A stretch of 8,397 nt of DNA from DASZMJ01 sp035551935 (lineage in GTDB: Bacteria; Planctomycetota; Planctomycetia; Isosphaerales; Isosphaeraceae), in contig DASZMJ010000283.1 of assembly GCA_035551935.1 (NCBI GenBank), forward strand, positions 1 through 8,397, read 5' to 3'. Every line of letters starts with the position of its first letter. Position 1 is the stretch's first letter. Position numbers and translations under genes: made by a program. Positions 1-6,843 of the stretch are shown here, piece by piece. The notes beneath the pieces are model-generated. The model saw only the letters and a list, made by a program, of their open reading frames with translations, was not told the origin of the DNA and made no database searches.

Positions 1-114
1 ATCGATGACCATGTGGATCGGTTCGTCGGCTACCTCGGGGGCCTGACGTCGCACGAGGCGCTGACGAAGGCCGGTGTCCTCTCGGAGGAATTCTGGCTGA
101 GATCAGTCCTGTGA
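1..114 (+). CDS. C-terminal end of an unrecognised protein (partial, 5' end outside the window)
   Basis: Frame 1 is open from the first base to a TGA at 112-114 and gives 37 residues ending in EEFWLRSVL. Third codon positions are mostly G or C, as in the other genes here, which supports real coding. The last few codons (AGA, TCA) are less typical. No domain can be recognised from so short a tail, and no function is proposed. The gene runs towards the YihY-type gene, and the two stop codons are separated by only 20 bases, so the ends are convergent and tightly packed with no room for a separate terminator. Confidence 0.55.
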   Translation: MDDHVDRFVGYLGGLTSHEALTKAGVLSEEFWLRSVL

Positions 115-134
115 AAAAACTACTGCGGACTTGC

Positions 135-1106
135 TTAGGACTTGGCCTGGGGCTGGGGCGGCATGGCCTGGAAGTCGGGGGCTTCGGCGGGGTCGGTGCG
201 CTGGCCGTAGGGCTTGCCGAGCGGCGAGGCGGCCTCGATGACCTTGTTGACCTCGGCGGCCGTCAGCAGGATCAGGGCCATCAGCCAGAACCAGAACAGC
301 AAGGCCATCACGCCGGCCAGCGACCCATACGTCTTGTCGTAGTTGCCCCAGTTCTGGACGTAGACGCGGAAGGCCAGACTGGTGAGGATGAACAATGTCG
401 AGCCCATCAGGCTACCGGGGGTGATCCACTCCCAGCGCTGGTCGGCGTCGGGGGCGAAGTAGAAGGTCAGGGCGAAGCTCAGGAGGATCATGACGTAGAT
501 CCCCACGAGCTTCACCGTCGTCACCAGCGCCGCGACGAGCCGATTCTCGCCCAGGCCCAGCGCGCGGAGGATCTGCGGCCAGGCGACGATGACCACGAGC
601 GAGCCGATCAGGACCGTCGCCTGCACGATCGTCATCAGGATCGCCGCCAGCCGGAGCCGGAGCAACGAGCGGGTCTCGGTCACGCCGAAGACGCGGTTCA
701 TCGCGTCGATGATCGCCAGATAGAGGCTCGACGCCAGCCAGAGCGCGATGACCACGCCGACCGACAGCAGGCCGACCGGCGGGTGCGCCTGGATCCGGGC
801 GATCTGGTCCATGACCAGGCCGCTGACCTCGCGGGGGAAGAGGTGCCGGATCGACTCCTCGAGCTGGTGGACCGTCATCGAGCTCATGCCCTTGCGCCAG
901 CCGGTGACGTCGGGCAGGAGCTGCACCAGGATCGTCAGCATGAGGGCCAAGAACGGCACCGTCGCCAGCATCGCGTAGAAGGCGACGGCCGCGGCGCGGG
1001 TCGTGATCTCGTGCTCGACCATCCGCTTCCAGACGCGAATGGCCAGCTCGCGGGGGTGGAGGCCGCCGAGGGAGAGGGCCGATCGCAGGCGGAGCGGCGG
1101 GAACAT
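135..1106 (-). CDS. YihY/BrkB-family integral membrane protein
   Basis: A 323-aa polytopic membrane protein of the YihY/virulence-factor-BrkB family (once mis-annotated as ribonuclease BN). Family landmarks are present in order: the N-terminal RAAAVAFYAMLATVPFL segment (about 37-53), WLASSLYLAIIDAMNRVFG (123-141), the FYFAPDADQRW loop (215-225) followed by ITPGSL, and the C-terminal YDKTYGSLAGVMALLFWFW helix (256-274) ending near AAEVN. About six transmembrane helices are expected. The tail after residue 290 is polar and proline-rich. The ATG at 1106 was chosen because a GGGGAG ribosome-binding sequence lies just upstream and the family N-terminus begins here. The same frame stays open for another 1 kb upstream, but that stretch is low-complexity and lies antisense to two genes. 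The biochemical role of the family is not settled; some members have been linked to transport or stress resistance. It is divergent from the lipoprotein gene. Confidence 0.92.
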   Translation of the reverse strand: MFPPLRLRSALSLGGLHPRELAIRVWKRMVEHEITTRAAAVAFYAMLATVPFLALMLTILVQLLPDVTGWRKGMSSMTVHQLEESIRHLFPREVSGLVMDQIARIQAHPPVGLLSVGVVIALWLASSLYLAIIDAMNRVFGVTETRSLLRLRLAAILMTIVQATVLIGSLVVIVAWPQILRALGLGENRLVAALVTTVKLVGIYVMILLSFALTFYFAPDADQRWEWITPGSLMGSTLFILTSLAFRVYVQNWGNYDKTYGSLAGVMALLFWFWLMALILLTAAEVNKVIEAASPLGKPYGQRTDPAEAPDFQAMPPQPQAKS

Positions 1107-1274
1107 GGGGTCGGCTCCCCGGGCGTTCGGGCGGAGACGGAGCGTCGCCGCCGGATCGAGTCGCATCCGGCATGCCGACCGCACGACGCGGCACGGGGTT
1201 CGCGACGTGAAGTCCTCGGCGTCGGGCCTCGCGGCTGTACGGTGCGGGGCCGGCGACGCGGAGGGCCCCGTGCC
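1107..1274. promoter_or_regulatory. Divergent intergenic region between the YihY-type gene and the lipoprotein gene
   Basis: These 168 bases must carry the start signals for both flanking genes. No convincing -35/-10 pair is visible. Weak GG-N10-GC spacings occur on both strands around 1163-1182, but they arise from a GGCATGCC palindrome and lack the TTGC part of a sigma-54 -12 box. GAGG at 1261-1264 is a plausible ribosome-binding site for the lipoprotein, and CTCCCC on the + strand just right of 1106 gives the GGGGAG site for the YihY-type gene. Confidence 0.4.
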
Positions 1275-1571
1275 ATGACGAACCGACGACGCGCACTCTC
1301 CTTCCCGGCCCTGGCCGCGCTCGCGCTGGCCGGCTGCAACACCGGCCCGCCCGGGGCCGGCGTCACCAACGGCCCACCGGTGACGGCCGAGTCGAAGCCC
1401 GCCGTGCGCAACGATATTCCCGTCCCCGCGACCTCGCCCGCCCCGGACGTCGCCGACACGATCCCAGGCAGCCCCCCCGAGAACGGCCGCGGCGGCGCCG
1501 AGTCGGCCGACCCGACGCCCGCCGCCCGGACGAAGTCCGGGGCCGACGCGACCCGCGCCAAACCGCAATGA
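1275..1571 (+). CDS. Small proline/alanine-rich lipoprotein
   Basis: A 98-aa predicted lipoprotein. The N-terminus has three arginines (residues 4-6), a hydrophobic stretch and a lipobox ending LALAGC, with Cys21 as the likely lipidated residue after signal peptidase II cleavage. The mature part is about 77 residues, rich in Pro, Ala, Gly, Thr and Asp, with no hydrophobic core or recognisable domain, so it is probably a disordered tether or coat on a membrane surface. ATG 1275 was chosen because it puts a normal signal peptide at the start and GAGG lies 10 bases upstream. The open frame extends far upstream, antisense to the YihY-type gene, and that extension is disregarded. The DUF2231-type gene begins 45 bases after the stop on the same strand, so the two may be co-transcribed. 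Many bacteria carry unrelated lipoproteins of this sort, so homology is not claimed. Confidence 0.7.
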   Translation: MTNRRRALSFPALAALALAGCNTGPPGAGVTNGPPVTAESKPAVRNDIPVPATSPAPDVADTIPGSPPENGRGGAESADPTPAARTKSGADATRAKPQ

Positions 1572-1616
1572 GACCGGCCGATCCGCCCAACCTTCCGACC
1601 CGGACGAGCACCCCAG

Positions 1617-2201
1617 ATGGATACGAACCGCACCATCGAGGCCGCCATCAGGCCCGTCGAGCCGTGGATCGACAAGGTCGAGGAGGCCCTCGGCCACAGC
1701 CCGCACCCGGCGATCGTCGCGTTGCCATTGGGGGCGGTCGTCGTCAGCAACACCTGCGACGTGCTCGGCATGCTGACCGGCGGCGAGGCGTACGACGACG
1801 CGGCCCGATTGGGCCTGGGCATCGGCCTCGTCGGCGCCGTCGGCGCGGCGGTGACCGGCCTGCGCGATTACTCGTTCATCCCCCGGGATCGCCCGAGCCG
1901 CCCCGTCGCCACCACGCACGGCATCGGCAACGGCGTCGCCACGGCGCTGCTGGGGGCCAGCTACGTGCTCCGATCGCTCGACCACGGCGCCGGCCGTCGC
2001 CCACGGCTCACGGCCCGTTTGCTCGCCCTGGCCGGCGGCGGCCTCTCGCTCTACACCGCCTGGCTCGGCGGCGTCCTCGTCGAGGAATACGGCGAGGCCG
2101 TCAAGCCCGTCATGGAGCGGCAAGGGGACGATGAGGAGTCCGGCCGCGACCGACTCGACCCGGACTCGCCGCTGGGTCGGCACGAGTCGGCGGAGGCGTG
2201 A
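1617..2201 (+). CDS. DUF2231-type four-helix membrane protein
   Basis: A 194-aa protein matching the DUF2231 pattern. It has an HP pair at residues 30-31 opening the first helix, with ALPLGAVVVSNTCDVLG after it (about 35-51); a second helix (about 65-82) ending GLRD; a third starting at the conserved histidine in THGIGN (100-105); and a fourth ending in AWLGGVLVEEYG (148-159). The C-terminal 35 residues are charged and cytoplasmic-looking, rich in Asp, Glu and Arg. The histidines near helix ends have led to suggestions of haem or redox roles for this family, but function is unproven. Start ATG 1617 fits the usual family length and is the only start that precedes helix 1 closely. The ribosome-binding site is weak, so translation may depend on the lipoprotein gene upstream. 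The 3' end faces the ferritin-like gene across a long inverted repeat. Confidence 0.85.
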   Translation: MDTNRTIEAAIRPVEPWIDKVEEALGHSPHPAIVALPLGAVVVSNTCDVLGMLTGGEAYDDAARLGLGIGLVGAVGAAVTGLRDYSFIPRDRPSRPVATTHGIGNGVATALLGASYVLRSLDHGAGRRPRLTARLLALAGGGLSLYTAWLGGVLVEEYGEAVKPVMERQGDDEESGRDRLDPDSPLGRHESAEA

Positions 2202-2212
2202 TCAAGCCTGCC

Positions 2213-2309
2213 CTCTGCCGGGGCAGGCACGCTCCGCGTGCCGTCCGCCCGCCCACAAGGTTCTGGGGTTAAGGCCGACGGCACGCGGAGCGTGCCTGCC
2301 CCGGCAGAG
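2213..2309. repeat. Perfect 33-bp inverted repeat with 31-base loop (hairpin between convergent genes)
   Basis: Positions 2213-2245 and 2277-2309 are exact reverse complements. Each arm also contains its own palindrome, GGCACGC-NNN-GCGTGCC (2226-2242 and 2280-2296), so the DNA can fold as one long hairpin or as two short ones. It starts 12 bases after the DUF2231-type stop and ends 11 bases before the ferritin-like stop, fully occupying a convergent gap. There is no T-tract, so if it ends transcription it is not a classic intrinsic terminator. The architecture recalls REP/BIME-type dispersed repeats. Two further hairpins of similar design lie at 5997-6080 and 7435-7501. Confidence 0.85.
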
Positions 2310-2320
2310 CGGGAAAGACG

Positions 2321-2830
2321 CTACGCCTTCGCCACGTCCGTCTCGCCCCGCGCGCCGCGCTCGACGAGGCGGTTGAGCCACTGCTGGAGGGCGTCGCGGT
2401 GGGCCTGTTCCTCGGTGAGGACGGCGGAGAGCTCGCGGGCGCTCTCGGCGTCGCCGAGGGCGGCGAAGGCGGCCGACCAGGCGACGTACCAGTGGATCGC
2501 GTTGGCCTTGGCGGCGAGGTCACCGGCCAGGTCGTGGAGGGCGTCGGCGCCGGAGACGGAGTGGGCGACCTTGTTCTTGAGCCGGGCGATCGTCTCGCCG
2601 ATGCCCCCGCCCGTAGTACGCGACGGGGTGTGGCCGTAGCGGGTCGCGATCGTCTCGACGATGGCCTGGTGCCGCTCGTCGGCGGCGGCGATCTCGTGGT
2701 AGAGGACCCCGAGCGCGGGGTCGGGCGGGCTCTCGCCGCGGGCCCTGGCCTCCTCGGCCATGCCCCGCTCGGCGTCGATGCCCCTGGAGAACTCGGCGTC
2801 GATCCAGTCGCGGGCGACGGTCGCGGTCAT
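2321..2830 (-). CDS. Ferritin-like four-helix protein
   Basis: A 169-aa, almost wholly helical protein with no signal peptide. Four helices can be drawn: about 2-30, 38-65, 95-125 and 128-157. Helix 2 carries E46 and DERH (51-54), and helix 4 carries EEQAH (140-144), giving E141-x-x-H144. These are the Glu and ExxH-type positions expected of a ferritin-like diiron site, but the match is by pattern only and the first-helix ligand is unclear (E13 or E21). It could store or oxidise iron, act on peroxide, or be a non-metal member of the fold. Its ATG (2828-2830) overlaps the TGA of the kinase gene as ATGA, so the two are likely translationally coupled and share the operon that starts at the sigma-54-like site at 3832-3847. 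The stop codon is followed by the 33-bp inverted repeat. Confidence 0.65.
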   Translation of the reverse strand: MTATVARDWIDAEFSRGIDAERGMAEEARARGESPPDPALGVLYHEIAAADERHQAIVETIATRYGHTPSRTTGGGIGETIARLKNKVAHSVSGADALHDLAGDLAAKANAIHWYVAWSAAFAALGDAESARELSAVLTEEQAHRDALQQWLNRLVERGARGETDVAKA

Positions 2831-3528
2831 CGGTGCGGGTCCATCGTGGGTTGGAGGTGGGTCGGCCAGTCCAGGACGATCGCGGTGCGGCCGGCGGCGG
2901 CGTCGAGCCCGGCGGTGCCGCCGAGCAGCTCGGAGATCCGCGCGACGATGGCCAGCTCCAGGCCGAGTCGGTCCTGCGGCGTGCCGAAGAGGCGCTCGAC
3001 GCCGTCGGGCCGCAACGGGGTGCTCCGGACGGTCGCCGGCGGCGGGCGGTCGACCACGACGCGGGTCAGCCAGCGGCCGTCGCGGCCGTCGAGCTCGACG
3101 CGGACCGGGTCGTCGGCGGCGGCGGCCAGGGCGTTGGCCAGGGCGTGTTTCAGGGCCTGCCGGGCCCGCGACGGGTCGAGCACGACCCGATCGGGACAGC
3201 CGGGCCGGTGCTCCACCCGGGGCCGGGGTCGGCTGGGGGCCTTCGACGCCACCTCGTCGATGACCTCCTCGGCGAGCCGGCGGGGGTCGAACGGCTCGGC
3301 CGACAGCGCGATCGCGTCGTCGCCGAGCCGGCAGAAGTCGCTCAGGTGCGCGAGCATCCGCTCGATCTGAGCGACGTTCTCGCGGATGATCCCGACCTCT
3401 TCCCCCAGCTCGGGGTTCGCCCCGGCCATCGGCTCAAGGATGCTGGTGGTCAGGCCGATGACGTTCAACGGCGTGCGCAGGTCGTGGACGACCAACGACA
3501 GGAATCGCGGCGGGAGTGTCGTGGCCAT
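2827..3528 (-). CDS. Sensorless histidine kinase-like protein with degenerate ATP-binding domain
   Basis: A 233-aa soluble protein. It begins almost directly with a HisKA dimerisation domain: FLSLVVHDLRTPLN (9-22), with His15 as the likely phospho-acceptor. The second half resembles a HATPase domain: an N-box-like HALANALAAAA (128-138) with N132, then D160 where the G1 box should be. That aspartate is followed by RPPP, not by the usual G-x-G. The later glycine motif reads RLGLELA (187-193), with Arg in place of the first Gly. No sensor, PAS or membrane segment is present. It may therefore be a weak kinase or a ChpT-like phosphotransferase working with the NtrC-type regulator encoded divergently nearby. 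Start 3528 is chosen because the longer version (to 3678) would run into the upstream 64-aa gene and adds only low-complexity sequence. The ribosome-binding site is poor. The stop overlaps the next gene's start by four bases. Confidence 0.75.
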   Translation of the reverse strand: MATTLPPRFLSLVVHDLRTPLNVIGLTTSILEPMAGANPELGEEVGIIRENVAQIERMLAHLSDFCRLGDDAIALSAEPFDPRRLAEEVIDEVASKAPSRPRPRVEHRPGCPDRVVLDPSRARQALKHALANALAAAADDPVRVELDGRDGRWLTRVVVDRPPPATVRSTPLRPDGVERLFGTPQDRLGLELAIVARISELLGGTAGLDAAAGRTAIVLDWPTHLQPTMDPHR

Positions 3529-3587
3529 GGGGCGACTCGGGACCTCGCTCGGGGTCGCTGTGGGAGGGGAAGAGCGGAGGAGGGCGG

Positions 3588-3782
3588 TCAACCTCGGAGC
3601 CTCCACCCAAGGACGATCCCGATGCCCAGCGCCCAGAGCGCCGCGGTCATCGGCCGCTCGCGGGCCAGGCGGCGCCACGATTCCAACGTCTCGTCGACGA
3701 CGCCGGCCAACGGCCCCCCCGCCCGGCCCTCGGTCGCGTGCTGCATGTCACCAGGAAACATCGAGCGCGTCGCATCCGCCAT
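3588..3782 (-). CDS. Small YqjD/DUF883-like single-helix membrane protein
   Basis: A 64-aa protein with a polar N-terminal half and one C-terminal transmembrane helix (about 45-60), ALWALGIGIVLGW, followed by RLRG. This arrangement, with Pro just ahead of a glycine-rich helix and a short basic end, is that of the C-terminal anchor of E. coli YqjD/ElaB/YgaM-type DUF883 proteins. The soluble part is shorter than usual for them. The helix closely resembles that of the 71-aa protein encoded at 6606-6821 (both have the pattern ALGxGxVLGW), so the two look like paralogous anchors. YqjD-type proteins are reported to tie ribosomes to the inner membrane in stationary phase; whether this protein does so is unknown. 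ATG 3782 has GGGGAG about 9 bases upstream. It is the first gene of the leftward operon and lies about 39 bases from the predicted sigma-54 transcription start. Confidence 0.7.
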   Translation of the reverse strand: MADATRSMFPGDMQHATEGRAGGPLAGVVDETLESWRRLARERPMTAALWALGIGIVLGWRLRG

Positions 3783-3831
3783 CGCCCTGGTCTCCCCGAG
3801 GTCCGAAAATGGAATCGATCCGGGTCTTTAC

Positions 3832-3847
3832 TGCAATTTCAGTGCCG
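3832..3847 (-). promoter_or_regulatory. Predicted sigma-54 (-24/-12) promoter of the leftward operon
   Basis: Read on the minus strand the site is CGGCACTGAAATTGCA. The -24 GG (3846-3845) and -12 GC (3834-3833) are separated by exactly 10 bases. GGCAC and TTGCA are perfect matches to the consensus TGGCACG-N4-TTGCW; only the first T (C here) and the seventh base (T for G) differ. The predicted transcription start is near 3821, giving a leader of about 39 bases before ATG 3782. It faces the 64-aa protein, kinase and ferritin-like genes and is divergent from the NtrC-type regulator gene. Confidence 0.65.
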
Positions 3848-3962
3848 GAAATCGGCACGGAACCGCGACGTCCCGCGCAGTGAACAACCGATGGGATGGA
3901 ATGGACTTGCCGACCCAGGGGTCGATTGGTTCCCGAGGGCGCCGAACTGGACCGAACGAGCA

Positions 3963-3991
3963 TTGACTTTCGCGCTGAAATCGGATTTTCT
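3963..3991 (+). promoter_or_regulatory. Possible housekeeping promoter for the NtrC-type regulator gene
   Basis: TTGACT (3963-3968) matches five of six bases of the -35 consensus. A 17-base spacer leads to TTTTCT (3986-3991), which matches only three of six positions of TATAAT. This is in the most AT-rich part of the 280-base divergent region (3783-4062), and no GG-N10-GC sigma-54 spacing was found for this direction. Activator genes of the NtrC type are often read from ordinary promoters. The weak -10 keeps confidence low. Confidence 0.3.
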
Positions 3992-4003
3992 CGAAGGCGA
4001 GAA
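3988..4003. promoter_or_regulatory. 16-bp palindrome, possible activator binding site
   Basis: TTCTCG-AAGG-CGAGAA is a perfect 6-4-6 inverted repeat about 140 bp upstream of the leftward sigma-54-like promoter, the normal distance for an enhancer site. It also overlaps a possible -10 region for the rightward regulator gene, so one protein bound here could activate one way and autoregulate the other. A related sequence, TTCCCGAGGGCG (3930-3941), shares 10 of 12 bases with its first twelve positions. The binding protein is inferred, not shown. Confidence 0.45.
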
Positions 4004-4044
4004 CACTCTCGCGCGGCATTGGGCCCGGCAACGAGCATAACCCA

Positions 4045-4059
4045 TGGGTCGAGGACCCA
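4045..4059 (+). promoter_or_regulatory. Hairpin enclosing the ribosome-binding site of the NtrC-type gene
   Basis: TGGGTC (4045-4050) and GACCCA (4054-4059) are exact reverse complements around a GAG loop. The likely ribosome-binding sequence GAGGA (4051-4055) lies in the loop and the start of the 3' arm, 7 bases before ATG 4063. If the stem forms in mRNA it would partly hide that site. A competing palindrome, CCCATGGG (4041-4048), overlaps the 5' arm. Confidence 0.45.
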
Positions 4060-4062
4060 CAA

Positions 4063-5457
<1,395 letters not shown>

Positions 5458-5466
5458 TCTCGACGT

Positions 5467-5482
5467 CGGCGCGGGACTTGCT
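5467..5482 (+). promoter_or_regulatory. Predicted sigma-54 (-24/-12) promoter of the CBS-domain gene
   Basis: CGGCGCGGGACTTGCT has -24 GG (5468-5469) and -12 GC (5480-5481) exactly 10 bases apart, a perfect TTGCT, and two differences from TGGCACG in the -24 part. It lies just after the NtrC-type gene stop and 65 bases before the CBS gene ATG. The predicted start near 5493 falls inside the hairpin at 5487-5526. In a GC-rich genome a chance match is possible, but spacing and the -12 box are both right. Confidence 0.5.
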
Positions 5483-5486
5483 TCGG

Positions 5487-5526
5487 TGGTTGTCGAGGGG
5501 GGTCGACGCCCGACCCTCGACGACCA
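5487..5526 (+). terminator. Hairpin between the NtrC-type and CBS genes (terminator or leader structure)
   Basis: 5487-5499 pairs with 5514-5526 over 13 positions, 12 Watson-Crick and one G-U in RNA. The 14-base loop could add a GGG/CCC pairing. It begins 30 bases after the regulator stop and ends 20 bases before the CBS start. No U-run follows, so it is only a possible terminator. It may instead shape the leader of read-through mRNA or be a protein site next to the sigma-54-like promoter. Confidence 0.5.
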
Positions 5527-5546
5527 TCGCAACGGAGCCCGAACCC

Positions 5547-5978
5547 ATGCCCGCGCCGAGGACCTTGACGGCCGCCGACGTGATGACCGCCGCCCCGCGG
5601 ACCTGCTCGCCGCACAGCTCGGTGCTGGAGGCGGTCCTGGTCTTCCGGGACGCCGACTGCGGGCTGGTGCCGATCGTCGAGGCGGGGGAGGCCCTCGGGG
5701 TCCTGACCGACCGCGACGTGGCCCTGGCCGTCGCCGACTACCCCGACCTGGCCAGCCGGCCGGTCTCCGAGCTGATGTCGACCCAGATCGTGACGGTCCG
5801 GCCCGACGCCAGCCTCGAGACGATCCGCGGGACGCTCGGCAACGAGGGGGTGCGCCGGCTCCTGGTCGTCGACGGCACCGGCCAGCTCCTCGGCGTCATC
5901 GCCTGGGCCGACCTCGTCCCCTGGCTCCGCGTCCAGGAGGTCGGCGAGGTCGTCGCCGACGTCGTCCGCCAGCCCTGA
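5547..5978 (+). CDS. Two-CBS-domain protein
   Basis: A 143-aa soluble protein made only of a CBS pair (Bateman module). CBS1 is about 9-62, with DVMTAAPRTCSPHSSVLEAV and the closing GVLTDRDVAL (51-60). CBS2 is about 73-128, with VSELMSTQIVTVRPDASLETI and GVIAWADLV (116-124). The TDRD end of CBS1 carries the aspartate that often contacts ribose of adenine nucleotides. CBS2 has AWAD instead, so the two sites may differ. Stand-alone CBS pairs sense AMP, ATP or related ligands and act through a partner, not identified here. ATG 5547 has GGAG about 9 bases upstream; the same frame continues upstream across the regulator gene, which is an artefact of base composition. Likely expression is from the sigma-54-like site at 5467-5482, perhaps with read-through from the regulator gene. 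Confidence 0.9.
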   Translation: MPAPRTLTAADVMTAAPRTCSPHSSVLEAVLVFRDADCGLVPIVEAGEALGVLTDRDVALAVADYPDLASRPVSELMSTQIVTVRPDASLETIRGTLGNEGVRRLLVVDGTGQLLGVIAWADLVPWLRVQEVGEVVADVVRQP

Positions 5979-5996
5979 ACTTGGGCCATGCCAAGG

Positions 5997-6080
5997 CGGT
6001 CCGCGGTGGGTGGCACGCCCTTACAGGGCATGGCCGGGCCGCGGACCACGCCCTTGCAGGGCGTGCCACCCGACGGACCG
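5997..6080. repeat. Imperfect inverted repeat after the CBS gene
   Basis: 6008-6033 and 6046-6071 pair at 22 of 26 positions. An outer pair, CGGTCCG (5997-6003) with CGGACCG (6074-6080), extends the stem across short asymmetric gaps. The right arm has its own palindrome, CACGCCCT-TGC-AGGGCGTG (6047-6065). It starts 18 bases after the CBS gene stop in a convergent gap, like the repeat at 2213-2309. GGCACGC occurs in both. Confidence 0.75.
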
Positions 6081-6088
6081 ATCTGGAG

Positions 6089-6150
6089 GGCGAAGGGCGG
6101 AGGGCAACAGGCCATTTGCCTTTCTGCCCTCTGTCCTCTTGTCCTTCGCC
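6089..6150. terminator. Nested hairpin at the end of the YqjDE-like operon
   Basis: Three nested pairings are visible: GGCGAAGG (6089-6096) with CCTTCGCC (6143-6150), GAGGGCA (6100-6106) with TGCCCTC (6125-6131), and AGGC (6109-6112) with GCCT (6118-6121). The + strand is pyrimidine-rich on the right half. It ends 9 bases from the holin-like gene stop (6160), so for the leftward operon it is in terminator position. No clear U-tract follows. Confidence 0.4.
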
Positions 6151-6159
6151 AGGCCGCCC

Positions 6160-6627
6160 TCACCGCCTGGGCCGGAGCTTGCCGCTCCGGACGAGGACGG
6201 TGCGGATCCAGGAGACATTCCGGGTCAATTCCTCGCGCGAGCGGCGGAAGCTCTCGAGGCTGGCCTTGAGCCGGGGCAGCATGAGCCAGGCGGCGACGGC
6301 GGCCAGCACGATCGCGAGGCCGCCGACGAGCAGGTACGCCCAGCCGCGGGGGAGCCCGGCGTACTGGACGAGCAACTCGGCGACGCCCAGGAGGACGACC
6401 GGCAGGGCCCCCAGCGCCAGGACCGCGCCGACGGCGGCGACGACCAGCGGCATCGTGGCGCGGTCGACGGCCACCTTCAGGTCGATGGCGATGAGCTTGG
6501 CCTGGAGCTCGACGAGCGTCGCCAGGTCGTTGCCGAAGTCGGCCACGCCGCCGACGACGGCCTCGGTCGGGGCGTTGATCGGGACCCCTCGGCCGTTGCC
6601 GACGTTCACCGTCGCTTGATCAGCCAT
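6160..6627 (-). CDS. YqjE-like phage-holin-superfamily membrane protein (Phage_holin_3_6 type)
   Basis: A 155-aa protein with an N-terminal amphipathic helix (about 22-56, FGNDLATLVELQAKLIAIDLK), two close transmembrane helices (about 59-87 and 94-117) and a basic C-terminal helix containing FRRSREELTRNVSWIRTVL (127-145). The paired helices plus the C-terminal S/R-EEL-x-x-x-x-x-W-I/L pattern match the putative Actinobacteriota/proteobacterial holin-superfamily group to which YqjE belongs. Despite the name, members are chromosomal membrane proteins of unknown function, and no lysis gene is nearby. Its ATG at 6627 lies 22 bases inside the end of the 71-aa gene, which indicates translational coupling. 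A YqjD-like gene immediately upstream is the same partnership and order as in E. coli. It is the last gene of the operon and is followed by two hairpins. Confidence 0.8.
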   Translation of the reverse strand: MADQATVNVGNGRGVPINAPTEAVVGGVADFGNDLATLVELQAKLIAIDLKVAVDRATMPLVVAAVGAVLALGALPVVLLGVAELLVQYAGLPRGWAYLLVGGLAIVLAAVAAWLMLPRLKASLESFRRSREELTRNVSWIRTVLVRSGKLRPRR

Positions 6628-6821
6628 CCCAGGACCACCCCCATGCCGAGCGCGATGCCCAGGGCCCGCGCGGGTTGTTCGGTCACGTACGCGCGGACCC
6701 GGCGCGCCCCGACGGTCAGCCCCTCGCGGGCCGCCGCCGCGGCGTCGAGGGCGCGCTCCTTGAGCTGTTCGGCCTGCGGCCCGGAGAGCATCGCCTGGAG
6801 GTCCTGCATGCGATCGGCCAT
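6606..6821 (-). CDS. Small YqjD/DUF883-like membrane anchor protein
   Basis: A 71-aa protein. Residues 1-47 form a charged amphipathic helix (LQAMLSGPQAEQLKERALDAAAAAREGL), and residues 48-68 give Pro, then a glycine-rich transmembrane helix ALGIALGMGVVLGWLI ending KRR. This is the layout of DUF883 proteins such as E. coli YqjD, though somewhat shorter than the roughly 100 aa of that family. In E. coli YqjD is reported to bind ribosomes at the membrane in stationary phase; a similar role here is only a suggestion. ATG 6821 has a strong GGGGAGGG sequence about 7 bases upstream. The gene lies 22 bases after the upstream gene and overlaps the holin-like gene by 22 bases. Its helix is very like that of the 64-aa protein at 3588-3782. 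Confidence 0.78.
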   Translation of the reverse strand: MADRMQDLQAMLSGPQAEQLKERALDAAAAAREGLTVGARRVRAYVTEQPARALGIALGMGVVLGWLIKRR

Positions 6822-6843
6822 CGCTCGACCCTCCCCTCGTGGT

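Noticed and set aside
105..142. A 6-bp inverted repeat (AGTCCT / AGGACT) between the first two convergent genes
   Set aside because: Short arms with a 26-base loop are expected by chance in this composition and give no credible terminator.
1163..1182. GG-N10-GC spacings on both strands suggesting sigma-54 promoters for the YihY-type and lipoprotein genes
   Set aside because: They come from one GGCATGCC palindrome. On one strand the -12 box reads CCGC and on the other ATGC in place of TTGC, so the match is too weak.
111..1274. A plus-strand frame leading into the lipoprotein gene
   Set aside because: It is antisense to the YihY-type gene and is rich in Arg, Gln, His and Asp repeats typical of reversed high-GC coding sequence. 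The signal peptide begins at 1275.
1107..2183. A minus-strand frame that would extend the YihY-type protein by about 360 residues at its N-terminus
   Set aside because: The extension is antisense to the lipoprotein and DUF2231-type genes, is low-complexity, and the family N-terminus with a good ribosome-binding site occurs at 1106.
3803..3835. A possible sigma-70 promoter (TTGCAG, 17-base spacer, TCCATT) on the minus strand before the 64-aa gene
   Set aside because: The -10 matches only three of six bases, and the same TTGCA is better explained as the -12 box of the sigma-54-like site.
6160..6627. Reading the holin-superfamily protein as part of a prophage lysis cassette
   Set aside because: No endolysin, phage structural gene or integrase is nearby, and the operon partners match chromosomal YqjD/YqjE-type genes.
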